Of a DNA stretch of 64,000 nt, positions 16,237 to 24,747 are shown in pieces (the stretch's first letter is position 1; the number at the start of each line of letters is the position of its first letter). The stretch is from NCBI GenBank assembly GCA_937128795.1, contig CAKZMQ010000001.1, forward strand, positions 124,001 to 188,000, read 5' to 3'. This DNA comes from an uncultured Solirubrobacterales bacterium. GTDB taxonomy: Bacteria > Actinomycetota > Thermoleophilia > Solirubrobacterales > JACPNS01. Under the pieces are notes generated by a model, which searched no databases, was not told where the DNA came from, and saw nothing but the letters and a program-made list of their open reading frames with translations. Made by a program: the position numbers and the translations under genes.

Positions 16237-17301
16237 ATGGAACGGGTAATGGAGCCGACCACCGTGAGCAGTCCAGAGCAGGGCATCGAGATGCAGGCGC
16301 AGTCAGCGACGAGCGTCATCCGAGAGGGCAACAAGCGCTTGATGGTCGTCTCCGGGCGAGCCAGCCAAGAACTCGCGGGCAAGATCGCAGATCGGCTCGA
16401 CGTAGAGCTGTCGCCGGTGACCCTGAAGACCTTCTCCAACGGCGAGGTCTACTGCAGATACGAAGAATCAGTCCGCGGAGCCGACATCTTCATCGTTCAG
16501 TCGACTTGCGGCAACGAGGCCGCCGGAATCAGCGCGAACGACGCCCTGATGGAACTGCTGGTGATGATCGACGCAGCCGTCGGCGCGTCCGCACACCGCG
16601 TGATTGCTGTGACTCCTTGGTACGGATACTCCCGTCAGGACAAGAAATCCGCACCACGTGAACCGATCACGGCGCGACTGGTCGCGAAGATGATGGAACG
16701 CGCAGGGGCCGATCGCGTGCTGACTATGGACCTCCACGCCGGTCAGGTACAGGGCTTCTTCAGCAAGCCGGTCGATCACATGACGGCGATGCCGATCCTC
16801 ACCCAGTACATATCCGACCAGCACATCGGCGACGACCTTGTCGTCGTCTCGCCCGACGCCGGTCGAGTGAAGCTGGCGAAGAAGTTCGCGAGCAAGCTTG
16901 GTGCCGAACTGGCGATTCTCAACAAGGAGCGCCCGGCTCACCAAGTCGCCGAGATCGGCTACGTGATCGGAGATGTAAAGGGCAAGACGGCGATCCTCGT
17001 CGACGACATGATCGATACCGCGGGCACTCTCTGCGCCGCGGCTCAAACCGTCCATGACGAGGGAGCGAGCCGTGTGATCGCCGCAGCGACTCACCCCGTG
17101 CTCAGTGGCAGTGCCTTCGAAAACCTCGACAGCTCGCCGCTCGAGCAGATCGTCGTGACCGACACGATCCCGATGCGCCCAGGCGCGCCGGAGAAAATCA
17201 AGGTGATCACGGTCGCCGACATCCTCACCGACTCGATCCGCCGAATATTCAGCGACGACTCGGTCAGCGAAATCTTCGCCGGCGAGAACCAGCTCTTCTA
17301 G
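16237..17301 (+). CDS. prs: ribose-phosphate pyrophosphokinase
   Basis: A 354-residue PRPP synthetase transferring pyrophosphate from ATP to ribose 5-phosphate for nucleotide, His and Trp synthesis. It has TFSNGEVYCRYEESVRG, a WYGYSRQDKK flexible loop, DLHAGQVQGFF and DAGRVKLAKKFA. The PRPP loop is ILVDDMIDTAGTLC (about residues 250-263). The conserved domain begins near residue 33, so the first 30 residues (MERVMEPTT...) are an extension or the true start lies at ATG 16249 or GTG 16264. A TAAGTT -10-like box at 16214-16219 is a candidate promoter within the glmU-prs gap. Confidence 0.96.
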   Translation: MERVMEPTTVSSPEQGIEMQAQSATSVIREGNKRLMVVSGRASQELAGKIADRLDVELSPVTLKTFSNGEVYCRYEESVRGADIFIVQSTCGNEAAGISANDALMELLVMIDAAVGASAHRVIAVTPWYGYSRQDKKSAPREPITARLVAKMMERAGADRVLTMDLHAGQVQGFFSKPVDHMTAMPILTQYISDQHIGDDLVVVSPDAGRVKLAKKFASKLGAELAILNKERPAHQVAEIGYVIGDVKGKTAILVDDMIDTAGTLCAAAQTVHDEGASRVIAAATHPVLSGSAFENLDSSPLEQIVVTDTIPMRPGAPEKIKVITVADILTDSIRRIFSDDSVSEIFAGENQLF

Positions 17302-17331
17302 GTCGGTCACCACAACAGGCTGCATTCTCTG

Positions 17332-17337
17332 TAGAGT
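17332..17337 (+). promoter_or_regulatory. -10 box TAGAGT of haloalkane dehalogenase gene
   Basis: TAGAGT ends eight bases before ATG 17346, with no Shine-Dalgarno sequence between. This predicts a leaderless or two-base leader mRNA. Confidence 0.6.
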
Positions 17338-17345
17338 CCGCAGCG

Positions 17346-18254
17346 ATGGAGGGGACCGCACCTACAGTCGGCGTTTTCAGGACGCCGGAAGAACGCTTCG
17401 CGAACCTGCCGGACTTTCCCTGGCAGCCGAAGTACACCGAGCACGAGGGCCTGCGCCTCGCCTACATCGACGAAGGCGAGGGACCGACCGTCTTTCTGCT
17501 TCATGGCATGCCGACCTGGAGCTTCCTCTGGCGCAAGGTGATGGTGCCGCTGCTCGACGCCGGGTACCGCTGCGTGGCGCCCGACATGATCGGCTTCGGA
17601 CGTTCCGACAAGCCGACGGCGATTGAGGACTACACGTTCGATCGCCACACAGCTGCGATAACGCAAGTGATCGAACACCTCGACCTCGACGAGATTAACT
17701 TCGTTCTGCACGACTGGGGTGGACCGGTGGGCACACGAGTGGCCGCCGAACACGCTGAGAAGGTCGCCAGTACCGCATTGATGGACACCGGATTCAACAC
17801 CGGCGACTTCAAGATGAGCGACAACTGGCAGGCTTTTCACGATTTCGTCATCAGCACTGAAGACCTGCCGATCGGGTTTCTGATCAAAGGCGCCGTCGCC
17901 AACGATCTGACCGACGACGTGTTCAACGCATACGAAGCGCCATTTCCCAGCCCAGAGTCGAAGGCCGGTGCGCGCGCCTTTCCACCGCTGATTCCACGAA
18001 CGACCGAGCACCCGGACGCCGTGGTCGGCCGCTCGGTGCTGCAGACGTTCATCGACGCGAGCTGGCCCAAACTCGTGCTCTGGGCCGATCGCGATCCTGT
18101 TCTGCCACAGCATCTTGGCGAAGTGCTTGCGAGCAGAATCGGTGCCCCGCCTCCGGTACCGATCAACCAGGCAGGGCATTTCCTGCAAGAGGACCAGGGC
18201 GAACTGATCGGCAAGACGATCGCCGATTGGCTCGACGCCCAGCGCCAGAACTAG
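17346..18254 (+). CDS. haloalkane dehalogenase (alpha/beta hydrolase)
   Basis: A 302-residue alpha/beta hydrolase of the haloalkane dehalogenase type, which hydrolyses carbon-halogen bonds to alcohol and halide. The nucleophile elbow HDWGGPVG (about residues 122-129) has Asp as nucleophile with the halide-binding Trp next to it. HGMPTWSFLWR (about 50-60) is the oxyanion-hole region. Asp in WADRDPVLP and His in QAGHFLQED complete the triad. The acid position after strand beta-7 suggests the DhlA-like HLD-I subgroup. Substrate range cannot be read from sequence. Its stop overlaps the stop of the opposite glycosyltransferase gene (CTAG). Confidence 0.9.
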   Translation: MEGTAPTVGVFRTPEERFANLPDFPWQPKYTEHEGLRLAYIDEGEGPTVFLLHGMPTWSFLWRKVMVPLLDAGYRCVAPDMIGFGRSDKPTAIEDYTFDRHTAAITQVIEHLDLDEINFVLHDWGGPVGTRVAAEHAEKVASTALMDTGFNTGDFKMSDNWQAFHDFVISTEDLPIGFLIKGAVANDLTDDVFNAYEAPFPSPESKAGARAFPPLIPRTTEHPDAVVGRSVLQTFIDASWPKLVLWADRDPVLPQHLGEVLASRIGAPPPVPINQAGHFLQEDQGELIGKTIADWLDAQRQN

Positions 18255-19480
18255 GCCGAATTCACGCGCGCAGCGCGAGCAGCGATAGCGTCGTCATAGA
18301 GGGCCGCAAGCCTGGGCCCGAAGGCCGCCTCGCTGTATACGGCTCGCGCACGATCGAGTGCCGCCGAACCGGCTGCCCGCCGCACACCGCTGTCGGCGAA
18401 CAGCCGCGTCATCACGCCCGCCATCGCTTCGTGGTCACCCGCCGCAAAGACGAGCCCTGGTTCGGTCAGCTCCGGCAGGCCGCCGCGGTCGCTGGTGACA
18501 AGCGGTAGTCCGGCCGACAGAGCCTCGAGAGCAGACAGTGGCAATACCTCGCGCCAGATCGACGGGAGCACCGCGAATGCCGCTCCCATCCTTGCCGCGA
18601 CCATCGCCTGCCCGTCGATCCTGCCGAGGAACTCGACCGGCGCGGCTCGTTCCGCAGCGAGCTGCTGCGCGCGCCTGATGTCGGGGCCGTCGCCCGCGAC
18701 GCGAAGTGGCACGCCAGATGCGGCCGCAGCTTCAATCGCCACAAAGATTCCTTTGTCCTCGGTGACTCGGCCGACGAAGAGTGCGTATTCCCCACTGCCA
18801 GCCTGGGAGGTGTTCGCAAACTCGCTGTCGGGCAGCCAACTTGGCAGCACGCTGACCGGGAGATCGATACCGAGGGCAGTCAGATCCTCGCCGAGCTGCC
18901 TGACCGGGGCCGCGAAACGATCAACGCTCTCGATCGTCGCACTCTGCCAGCGTCCGAGGCCGTATGCGTAGGCGGCGGCCTCCGGCAACGACCCACGGCA
19001 GTTGTGCCGGAGACCTGCGCCGGTGCTCTTGCCCGCGCCGGTATTTTTGGGCGCGCATTCTGTGCAGTCGTGTCCGTCGCGGAATGCGGTGCCGATTGCG
19101 CAGAACAATCGATAGTTGTGAAGGTGAAGCACCACCGCCGCACCGGCCTCGCTGGCCGCCGCGAGTCCTCGCCATCCGAAGCTCGGCAGGATGTTGTGGG
19201 CATGGACGACCGTGATCGAATTATCCCGAACAAAGTCGCCAACTTCGTCCGCGTTCAATCCGCCTCGTACCAGCGCGGAACCCGCCTTGACTGCGCCGGA
19301 CCGGCTGCTTGATCGCTCGAGCAGCGCCGAGAACTCCGCTTCGCGCTGGAGCAGGTCCGCCAACTGTTCGACATACCGCTCTTCGCCTCCGGGCTGTCGG
19401 TAGCGGTTGTGCAGAATGAGTACTCGCTGCTCGCCAAGTGAACTCATGCCGATCTCGCTGCTCCGCTCTCCCGTGCGCAT
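18251..19480 (-). CDS. glycosyltransferase family 4 protein
   Basis: A 409-residue GT-B glycosyltransferase. The N-terminal domain begins LILHNRYRQPGGEERYVEQL and has VVHAHNILPSFGWR. The C-terminal donor domain shows LFVGRVTEDKGIFVAIEAA, PLRVAGDGP, VEFLGRIDGQ and the nucleotide-sugar motif EVLPLSALEALSAGLPLVTSDRGGLPE (in parts, about residues 318-345). A Cys-rich insert (CAIGTAFRDGHDCTECAP) lies between the domains, as in several polysaccharide GT4 enzymes. It is the first gene of the polysaccharide locus. ATG 19480 is supported by a -10 box nine bases upstream; ATG 19447 would be the alternative. Confidence 0.9.
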   Translation of the reverse strand: MRTGERSSEIGMSSLGEQRVLILHNRYRQPGGEERYVEQLADLLQREAEFSALLERSSSRSGAVKAGSALVRGGLNADEVGDFVRDNSITVVHAHNILPSFGWRGLAAASEAGAAVVLHLHNYRLFCAIGTAFRDGHDCTECAPKNTGAGKSTGAGLRHNCRGSLPEAAAYAYGLGRWQSATIESVDRFAAPVRQLGEDLTALGIDLPVSVLPSWLPDSEFANTSQAGSGEYALFVGRVTEDKGIFVAIEAAAASGVPLRVAGDGPDIRRAQQLAAERAAPVEFLGRIDGQAMVAARMGAAFAVLPSIWREVLPLSALEALSAGLPLVTSDRGGLPELTEPGLVFAAGDHEAMAGVMTRLFADSGVRRAAGSAALDRARAVYSEAAFGPRLAALYDDAIAARAARVNSA

Positions 19481-19489
19481 CGTGGCCGC

Positions 19490-19495
19490 ATCCTA
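19490..19495 (-). promoter_or_regulatory. -10 box TAGGAT of GT4 gene
   Basis: TAGGAT on the minus strand, nine bases before the ATG at 19480; it supports the longer N-terminus. Confidence 0.5.
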
Positions 19496-19525
19496 GAGAC
19501 GTGCGGCCGACAAGTCATCTTGCAT

Positions 19526-19550
19526 GTTTGTTTTGTACTCCAAAGGGGTA
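19526..19550 (+). promoter_or_regulatory. possible alternative-sigma (SigB/SigF-like) promoter
   Basis: GTTT at 19526-19529 and GGGTA at 19546-19550 are 16 bases apart, as in GTTT-N14-16-GGGTA stress promoters of actinobacteria. They lie about 120 bases before the secreted-protein gene at 19671. This rests on the motif alone. Confidence 0.3.
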
Positions 19551-19670
19551 GTGAACTGGGGTTGTAACGTCTAATTCCTCGATCGCGACGTTGCTCCGCA
19601 GAAACTTTGCACCAACAATCGGTGTTCAAACAAGAACCAGCTCCGCTCGGTGCTTTGAAGGGGGGACGCT

Positions 19671-20279
19671 TTGGTAGCTTGCCGAGAGATGTCCAACTTG
19701 ACAAAAGTTCGCTTTTCAGCTGTGATCGCCATGCTCACGGTCGCCTTTTCGGCGCTCGCGTCGCCTGCTGGCGCGTCCGTGGATTCGATTCTTCGCGATT
19801 GCAACGACGATGGCGCCCTGTCGGGCAAATACTCGCCGTCCCAACTCAAGGACGCGCTCGACAACATACCTTCCGACCTCAAGCAGTATTCGAACTGCGA
19901 ATCAGTCATCAGACAGGCGCTGCTGAAGAAGGTCACCAAAAACACTTCGCCCAAATTGAAGGGTGGCAACGCCAAAGGGAAGTCAGCAAGCATCAATGCT
20001 CTGACGACCCCCAAGCAGCGCCGTGACATTCGCGAGCAGGTTGATGACGACTCAACGCTCGAACCGGGCGAATCGATCGTCGCCGCCGGTGGTCCGGCGA
20101 TCAAGACGGCCCCCGGCAATACCTTGAAGTCCAGCAAATCGCCAGATGTGCCACTGGCCCTGCTGATCGCTGGCTTGGGACTGCTCTTGCTTTTCGGCAT
20201 CGATCTGGCTGGCAGACTTGGCAAGATGCCCCGCGTGCAAAACCTCTTGCCGAAAACCGGTCGGCGTGGCGACGGCTGA
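19671..20279 (+). CDS. secreted/anchored protein with signal peptide and C-terminal membrane helix
   Basis: A 202-residue protein of unknown family. A signal peptide ends near SALASPAGA (about residue 35). It is followed by a DCNDDGALSGKYSPSQLKDAL-like region (in parts) with two cysteines. A low-complexity Lys/Ser/Gly middle and one C-terminal helix (PLALLIAGLGLLLLFGIDLAG, about 165-185) before a basic tail complete it. The topology suggests an extracellular domain anchored by the C-terminal helix. TTG 19671 has GAAGGGGGGA five bases upstream, the best Shine-Dalgarno match; ATG 19689 is an alternative. It overlaps the ligase gene's start by 14 bases, so it probably works in the same polysaccharide locus. 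Confidence 0.65.
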   Translation: MVACREMSNLTKVRFSAVIAMLTVAFSALASPAGASVDSILRDCNDDGALSGKYSPSQLKDALDNIPSDLKQYSNCESVIRQALLKKVTKNTSPKLKGGNAKGKSASINALTTPKQRRDIREQVDDDSTLEPGESIVAAGGPAIKTAPGNTLKSSKSPDVPLALLIAGLGLLLLFGIDLAGRLGKMPRVQNLLPKTGRRGDG

Positions 20280-22401
20280 GTCGAAGCCCAAATCAACCCA
20301 ACAGTTCGATCGTGACTCAGTTCTGACGCTGATTGGCACGGCACTGTTGCTTGCCGTGCCCGCGTTCACAATCGGCGGTCAACCGACCGGTGTTCGCGCA
20401 GGGACCGTGTTCGCGCTGCTCGTGCTGGCCGCCACAGCGGCATTCGGACGAGCGGCATATCGCGGCACGCTGCCGCGACCGTTCAACGGATCTGGCGTAC
20501 TGATGCTGATGTCCGCGTTTGCGTTGCTGGCGGCGCTGTCGGTCGGATGGTCCCTGCTGCCGAACGACTCGTACTTGGATGCGATTCGACTGATTGCCTA
20601 CACAGCAGTACTTGCGACGGCGGCGTTGGCCGCGCAGCTGCTGCCGAACCGTACGCGCGAGATCATCGCCGGCATCGTCATCGCCGCAGCACTGATTTCT
20701 GGATACGCCCTGCTCAGCCGCGTGATGCCCGGCTGGTTCCCCGAGAGCGACGCATTTGCACGACTGCGCATGCCGTTCGAATACTGGAACGCCGTCGGCT
20801 CAGTCGCCGCGTTCGGCCTGCTGGGCGCACTCTGGCTCGGCACCCAGCGATCGGCAGCGAGCTGGCAGCAGGTGACTTCTTACCCGTTGGGCGGAGTTTT
20901 CTTTGTCACGCTGATGCTCAGTCAATCGCGCGGTGCGCTGCTGGCCGCGATCCTCGGTGTGGCGATCTGGCTATTGATCGTCGACCGACGTCTGCGTTCG
21001 ACGGCATGGCTTGTAGCCGTGGTCGCAGTCGGCTCGATCGTGGTCGCGTGGGCATTCGGCCAGCCCGCTCTTTCGCTCGATGCCGTCGTGTTGAGCGATC
21101 GCCAAAGCACCGGTCGGGTGCTGGCCGTTGCACTGGTTCTGATGTCGGCAGTACTCGCTGCGATCGGCTATGCGGTCGAGCGGCGGAGAACGTCCGTCGC
21201 ACTGCCGCCCGCTCGTCGATACGCGGTGGGCAAGGTTCTGTTGATCGCGTTGGCGATAGCGCCGTTTGCGCTGATCGGTGGCATCGCCGTCACGGCCGAC
21301 AACGGGATCGGTGCAATTCCCGACCGTGCGAGCGCGCTGTTCGAAGGCACGGCGACAGCGCCGACCAACTCACCGGACCGGCTGACGCAGACAACTTCTC
21401 TGCGTGCCCGGTACTGGAACGACGCGTTCAAGGTCTACGACAAACATGCATGGAAAGGCACGGGCGCAGACACGTACTCGGTCGCGCGACTTCCGTACCG
21501 AACGGACATCATCGACGTGCTCCACGCGCACGGATTCGTCCCACAAGTGCTCTCCGATCTCGGCGTGGTCGGGCTGCTGCTCACGCTTGCACTCGCGCTG
21601 TCCTGGTTGGTTTTGGCGTTTCGCGCGGCCGGTGCACGACGCGCCAGCCCAACAAAATGGCTTGAACACGCGGACGATCGAAGGTTGGCCGAGATCGCGA
21701 TATTGCTCGTGGCGGTGGCATTCGGAGTTCAATCGGCGATCGACTGGACATGGTTCATACCCGGAGTCGCACTCTTCGGGCTGATCGCGGCCGGCTGGGT
21801 CGCAGGGTCGCGCTCGGCCCATCCGAATTCCGATGCCTCTGCGATCGACGAGGGAGAGCGGTGGCGTGCCGCTCGTGCAGTCGCCATCGCATTCGTAGGA
21901 GTGGCGGTTGCCTTCGCCGTGTACCAACCGGTGCGCGCGCAGAAGAAGGTCAACGCCGGCTTTGACGTGGTCTCGACGAACCCCGCTGCGGCACTTGGGC
22001 TCGGCCAGGATGCACACGATCTCGACCCAACGTCAGCCGACGCATTCTTTCTGATTTCTACGGCCCAGAACAATCTCGATCAGTCCAAGGCGGCCGACCG
22101 AACGCTGATGGTGGTTGCCACTGAGCAGCCGGGCAATCCCGAGACATGGCTGCGATTGGCCGAGTTTCGCCTGGACGTCACGTCAGACCCGAGCGGCGCG
22201 ATCAGCGCGTTGTTGCCGTTGCTCTACCAAAGCCCCAACAACCAGCGCGGGATCGTATTGCTTGACCTCGCGAAGGCGGCGCGGATCGACGAACTGCTCA
22301 CCGCAGAAGCTGACCGCGCGCGTCGCAAACTCGAGCGTGAGTTGAAGAAGCTGCAACGAGAATTGGAACAACAGGAGCTCGCGGCACCGATCGCTCCCTA
22401 A
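20266..22401 (+). CDS. O-antigen ligase / Wzy polymerase-like membrane protein with C-terminal helical repeats
   Basis: A 711-residue protein. About 12 membrane helices form residues 20-560, containing the Wzy_C/WaaL-like segment from MLSQSRGALLA to WKGTGADTYSVARLPY. The large periplasmic loop precedes ALALSWLVLAFR. A soluble C-terminal domain (about 570-711) has TPR-like helices (NPAALGLGQDAHDLDP-type) and ends in a Lys/Glu-rich coiled coil. Such proteins polymerise or ligate polysaccharide chains on the outer face of the membrane. GTG 20266 lies inside the end of the preceding gene, and the hydrophobic region begins soon after. It converges with a methyltransferase gene, stops overlapping. 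Confidence 0.82.
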   Translation: MATAESKPKSTQQFDRDSVLTLIGTALLLAVPAFTIGGQPTGVRAGTVFALLVLAATAAFGRAAYRGTLPRPFNGSGVLMLMSAFALLAALSVGWSLLPNDSYLDAIRLIAYTAVLATAALAAQLLPNRTREIIAGIVIAAALISGYALLSRVMPGWFPESDAFARLRMPFEYWNAVGSVAAFGLLGALWLGTQRSAASWQQVTSYPLGGVFFVTLMLSQSRGALLAAILGVAIWLLIVDRRLRSTAWLVAVVAVGSIVVAWAFGQPALSLDAVVLSDRQSTGRVLAVALVLMSAVLAAIGYAVERRRTSVALPPARRYAVGKVLLIALAIAPFALIGGIAVTADNGIGAIPDRASALFEGTATAPTNSPDRLTQTTSLRARYWNDAFKVYDKHAWKGTGADTYSVARLPYRTDIIDVLHAHGFVPQVLSDLGVVGLLLTLALALSWLVLAFRAAGARRASPTKWLEHADDRRLAEIAILLVAVAFGVQSAIDWTWFIPGVALFGLIAAGWVAGSRSAHPNSDASAIDEGERWRAARAVAIAFVGVAVAFAVYQPVRAQKKVNAGFDVVSTNPAAALGLGQDAHDLDPTSADAFFLISTAQNNLDQSKAADRTLMVVATEQPGNPETWLRLAEFRLDVTSDPSGAISALLPLLYQSPNNQRGIVLLDLAKAARIDELLTAEADRARRKLERELKKLQRELEQQELAAPIAP

Positions 22402-22988
22402 CTTCTCGTCGCAACGGCCACGAGCGCTCCGTTTGCTGCGTCGACGTCATCGACTTCGAAACCGCATTCGGTCAGCGCATAGCGCAGGGACCGTGCCGTG
22501 TAGTAACGCAGATGCGGCCCGAATGGATCGAAATGCTCGGACCAGCCACTGACGGCAAGCTTCAGCCGCAGTCTCAACGAATGCGACGGAGTGGACACGA
22601 GCATGCGTCCATCGGGCGCGAGCACCCTGCGAGCCTCTGAGAGAAACACCTGCGTATCGACGACATGCTCGATCGTGTCGACACACCAAACGCGCGCCAC
22701 GCAGTTGTCGGGCAACTTCAGGCGGTTGTCGTCGCCGACCAACGAGAGGCTTGCTCCCGGCGCGCGCGCAGCAGCTTTGTCGAGCGCGACTTGGGAGTGG
22801 TCGGCGCCGTGAACTTCGCGGCAGTGACCGAGCAGCACCGGCAAATACAGACCGTCACCACATCCGAGATCGAGCACCGAATCAGCACCATCAAGAAATA
22901 CGTCCGCGCGTTCGACCAGCCCATCGTCCAACGGGCGGTCAACGGCGGGAATCAGCTCCCATATCGAATCGTCGTATGCGTTGGACAT
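22398..22988 (-). CDS. SAM-dependent class I methyltransferase
   Basis: A 196-residue methyltransferase. SAM-binding motif I is VLDLGCGDGLYLP (about residues 38-50), with GADHSQVALDKA, WCVDTIEHV and RRVLAPDGRMLVSTPS (motifs II-III). The C-terminal part HLRYYTARSLRYALTECGFEVDD is typical of Methyltransf_11/23 enzymes that act on small molecules or lipid-linked sugars. Within this polysaccharide locus a sugar or quinone-like acceptor is possible, but the substrate is unknown. Confidence 0.85.
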   Translation of the reverse strand: MSNAYDDSIWELIPAVDRPLDDGLVERADVFLDGADSVLDLGCGDGLYLPVLLGHCREVHGADHSQVALDKAAARAPGASLSLVGDDNRLKLPDNCVARVWCVDTIEHVVDTQVFLSEARRVLAPDGRMLVSTPSHSLRLRLKLAVSGWSEHFDPFGPHLRYYTARSLRYALTECGFEVDDVDAANGALVAVATRS

Positions 22989-23142
22989 GCCATGGTCCGT
23001 CGAGGTCAGAAGTAACTGCGGCGATCAGACAGGTACCGTACCGGTAGACCACCCAACGCGGAAAGCGCGACTTTCGCCCCCGCAAGTAGTTTGTGTTCTG
23101 CATGTAACGAAGGCCGTCGCTCGGCGGCAGTTCGATCATCTG

Positions 23143-24714
23143 ATGACTCAAAGCACCGTAAAGAATCCGCCAGGCTCAAATCCGCGCGGCCCGAAGGCCG
23201 ACTCGGAGATCGAAGATCCGCTCGCCAGAATGGCGACCGAGAGTGCCACGTTTTCTCGCGAAGCAAACGGTCGCGACGTCCGTGCTCAACGCAAGAGCAT
23301 GCTGCGAATGCTGTTCGATCGCCGCCTCGTCATGCGATTCGTCAACGGCGTGGTTCTGGCATTACTGGACCTGGTGCTGCTGTTCAGCGCACTATTGATC
23401 GCGCTGCGCGTGAAGACCTTGCTGGTCGTGGACCCGACGACGTTTGACCAGTCGTTCGATTACGCCGTGGAAGTTCTACCGTTCGCCGCGTTGGTGATGC
23501 TGTTGTTGTTCGCCGGCGACGGGCTCTACAAGCCGCGCAACTTAAGGCCCGGATCGGCTCGCATCCTTGGTGCCCTGTTCAAGGTGACGATCGTGACGTT
23601 GATTTTCGCCGAAATCGAAGGCCAGCAGTTCTCGAGCTACTACGTCTTCTGGGCAACGTTTGCGATCGCCTCCGGATTGATCATCTCAGCGCGTTTCCTC
23701 TACGACCGCGCCGCCGAAGAAGTCGAGGGCGCCTTCGGCCACGAGCGGCGCGCGGTGATCGTCGGCAGCAATGCACAAATTGAAGCTGTCGCCGAGGCGC
23801 TCACACGAGCTCCGGTCATCAAGAGCAAGCCGGTCGGTTTCATTTCACTCGAACCGCGCCCAGCAAATGGATTGAAGGACCTCGGCAGCATCGATGACAT
23901 CGAACAGCATTTCGACGAGATCGATGAAGTGATCATCGCCGATCCGTTCTTCCCGCAGAACGAAGCTGTCGTGCTTGTCGACCGCTGTCACCGGTACGGC
24001 GTGCGCCTGCGCGTCGCACCTACGACTATGGAGATCCTCTTCGCCGACGCTGCCGAGTTCGTTCCCGGCGAAACGCTGCCCCTTTTTGAGTTGAAGGCTC
24101 CGGTGTTCGAGGGTGCGCAGTTCGTTGCCAAACGCATATTCGACATCGTCGTTTCGACGCTGTTGCTGATCGCATTTTCGCCGCTGCTTCTTGCGATCAC
24201 CGTGATCGTGAAGCTGACATCGCGTGGACCGGTTTTCTTCCGTTCGCCCCGACCGGGCCTCGGTGGCGACCCGTTCAGCTGCATCAAGTTTCGAACGATG
24301 GTGACGAACGCCGACTCGATGCAGGACGAACTCGAAGATCTCAACGAGGCCGACGGCGCGATATTCAAGATCCGCGACGATCCGCGACTTACGCGCCCGG
24401 GCGGATTTCTACGCCGCTGGTCACTCGACGAACTTCCGCAGTTGTTCAATGTGCTCAAAGGCGACATGTCCCTGGTCGGACCGCGGCCGCTGCCGCAACG
24501 CGACTTCGACAAGCTCGACGAGTGGCACAAGAAGCGTTACCTGGTACTCCCGGGCCTGACCGGCCTCTGGCAGGTTTCCGGCCGTTCCGAACTCGAGTTC
24601 GACGACCTCGTACGCCTCGATTTCCTCTACATCGAACGCTGGTCCGTGTTTCTCGATGTGGTGATCATGCTGCGCACGATTCCGGCCGTGCTGCGCAAAC
24701 ACGGTGCCTACTAG
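23143..24714 (+). CDS. polyprenyl-phosphate sugar-1-phosphate transferase (WbaP/CpsE-like)
   Basis: A 523-residue membrane enzyme that transfers a sugar-1-phosphate from a nucleotide sugar to undecaprenyl phosphate, starting exopolysaccharide repeat synthesis. It has an N-terminal cytosolic tail, four membrane helices (about residues 60-190) and a Rossmann-like CoA_binding_3 region (RRAVIVGSNAQIEAVAEAL). The catalytic bac_transf domain follows a fifth helix; it has KRIFDIVVSTLLL, SPRPGLGGDPFSCIKFRTM, RRWSLDELPQLFNVLKGDMSLVGPRP (in parts) and the closing PGLTGLWQVSGR. ATG 23143 is chosen because the upstream frame overlaps the divergent methyltransferase region and has no family similarity. 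Confidence 0.93.
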   Translation: MTQSTVKNPPGSNPRGPKADSEIEDPLARMATESATFSREANGRDVRAQRKSMLRMLFDRRLVMRFVNGVVLALLDLVLLFSALLIALRVKTLLVVDPTTFDQSFDYAVEVLPFAALVMLLLFAGDGLYKPRNLRPGSARILGALFKVTIVTLIFAEIEGQQFSSYYVFWATFAIASGLIISARFLYDRAAEEVEGAFGHERRAVIVGSNAQIEAVAEALTRAPVIKSKPVGFISLEPRPANGLKDLGSIDDIEQHFDEIDEVIIADPFFPQNEAVVLVDRCHRYGVRLRVAPTTMEILFADAAEFVPGETLPLFELKAPVFEGAQFVAKRIFDIVVSTLLLIAFSPLLLAITVIVKLTSRGPVFFRSPRPGLGGDPFSCIKFRTMVTNADSMQDELEDLNEADGAIFKIRDDPRLTRPGGFLRRWSLDELPQLFNVLKGDMSLVGPRPLPQRDFDKLDEWHKKRYLVLPGLTGLWQVSGRSELEFDDLVRLDFLYIERWSVFLDVVIMLRTIPAVLRKHGAY

Positions 24715-24733
24715 CGGAGCGAATATTCAGTAC

Positions 24734-24739
24734 TAGACT
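24734..24739 (+). promoter_or_regulatory. -10 box TAGACT of methyltransferase gene
   Basis: TAGACT is eight bases before ATG 24748, in the 33-base gap after the sugar transferase gene; it indicates an independent, nearly leaderless transcript. Confidence 0.5.
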
Positions 24740-24747
24740 GCCGATCG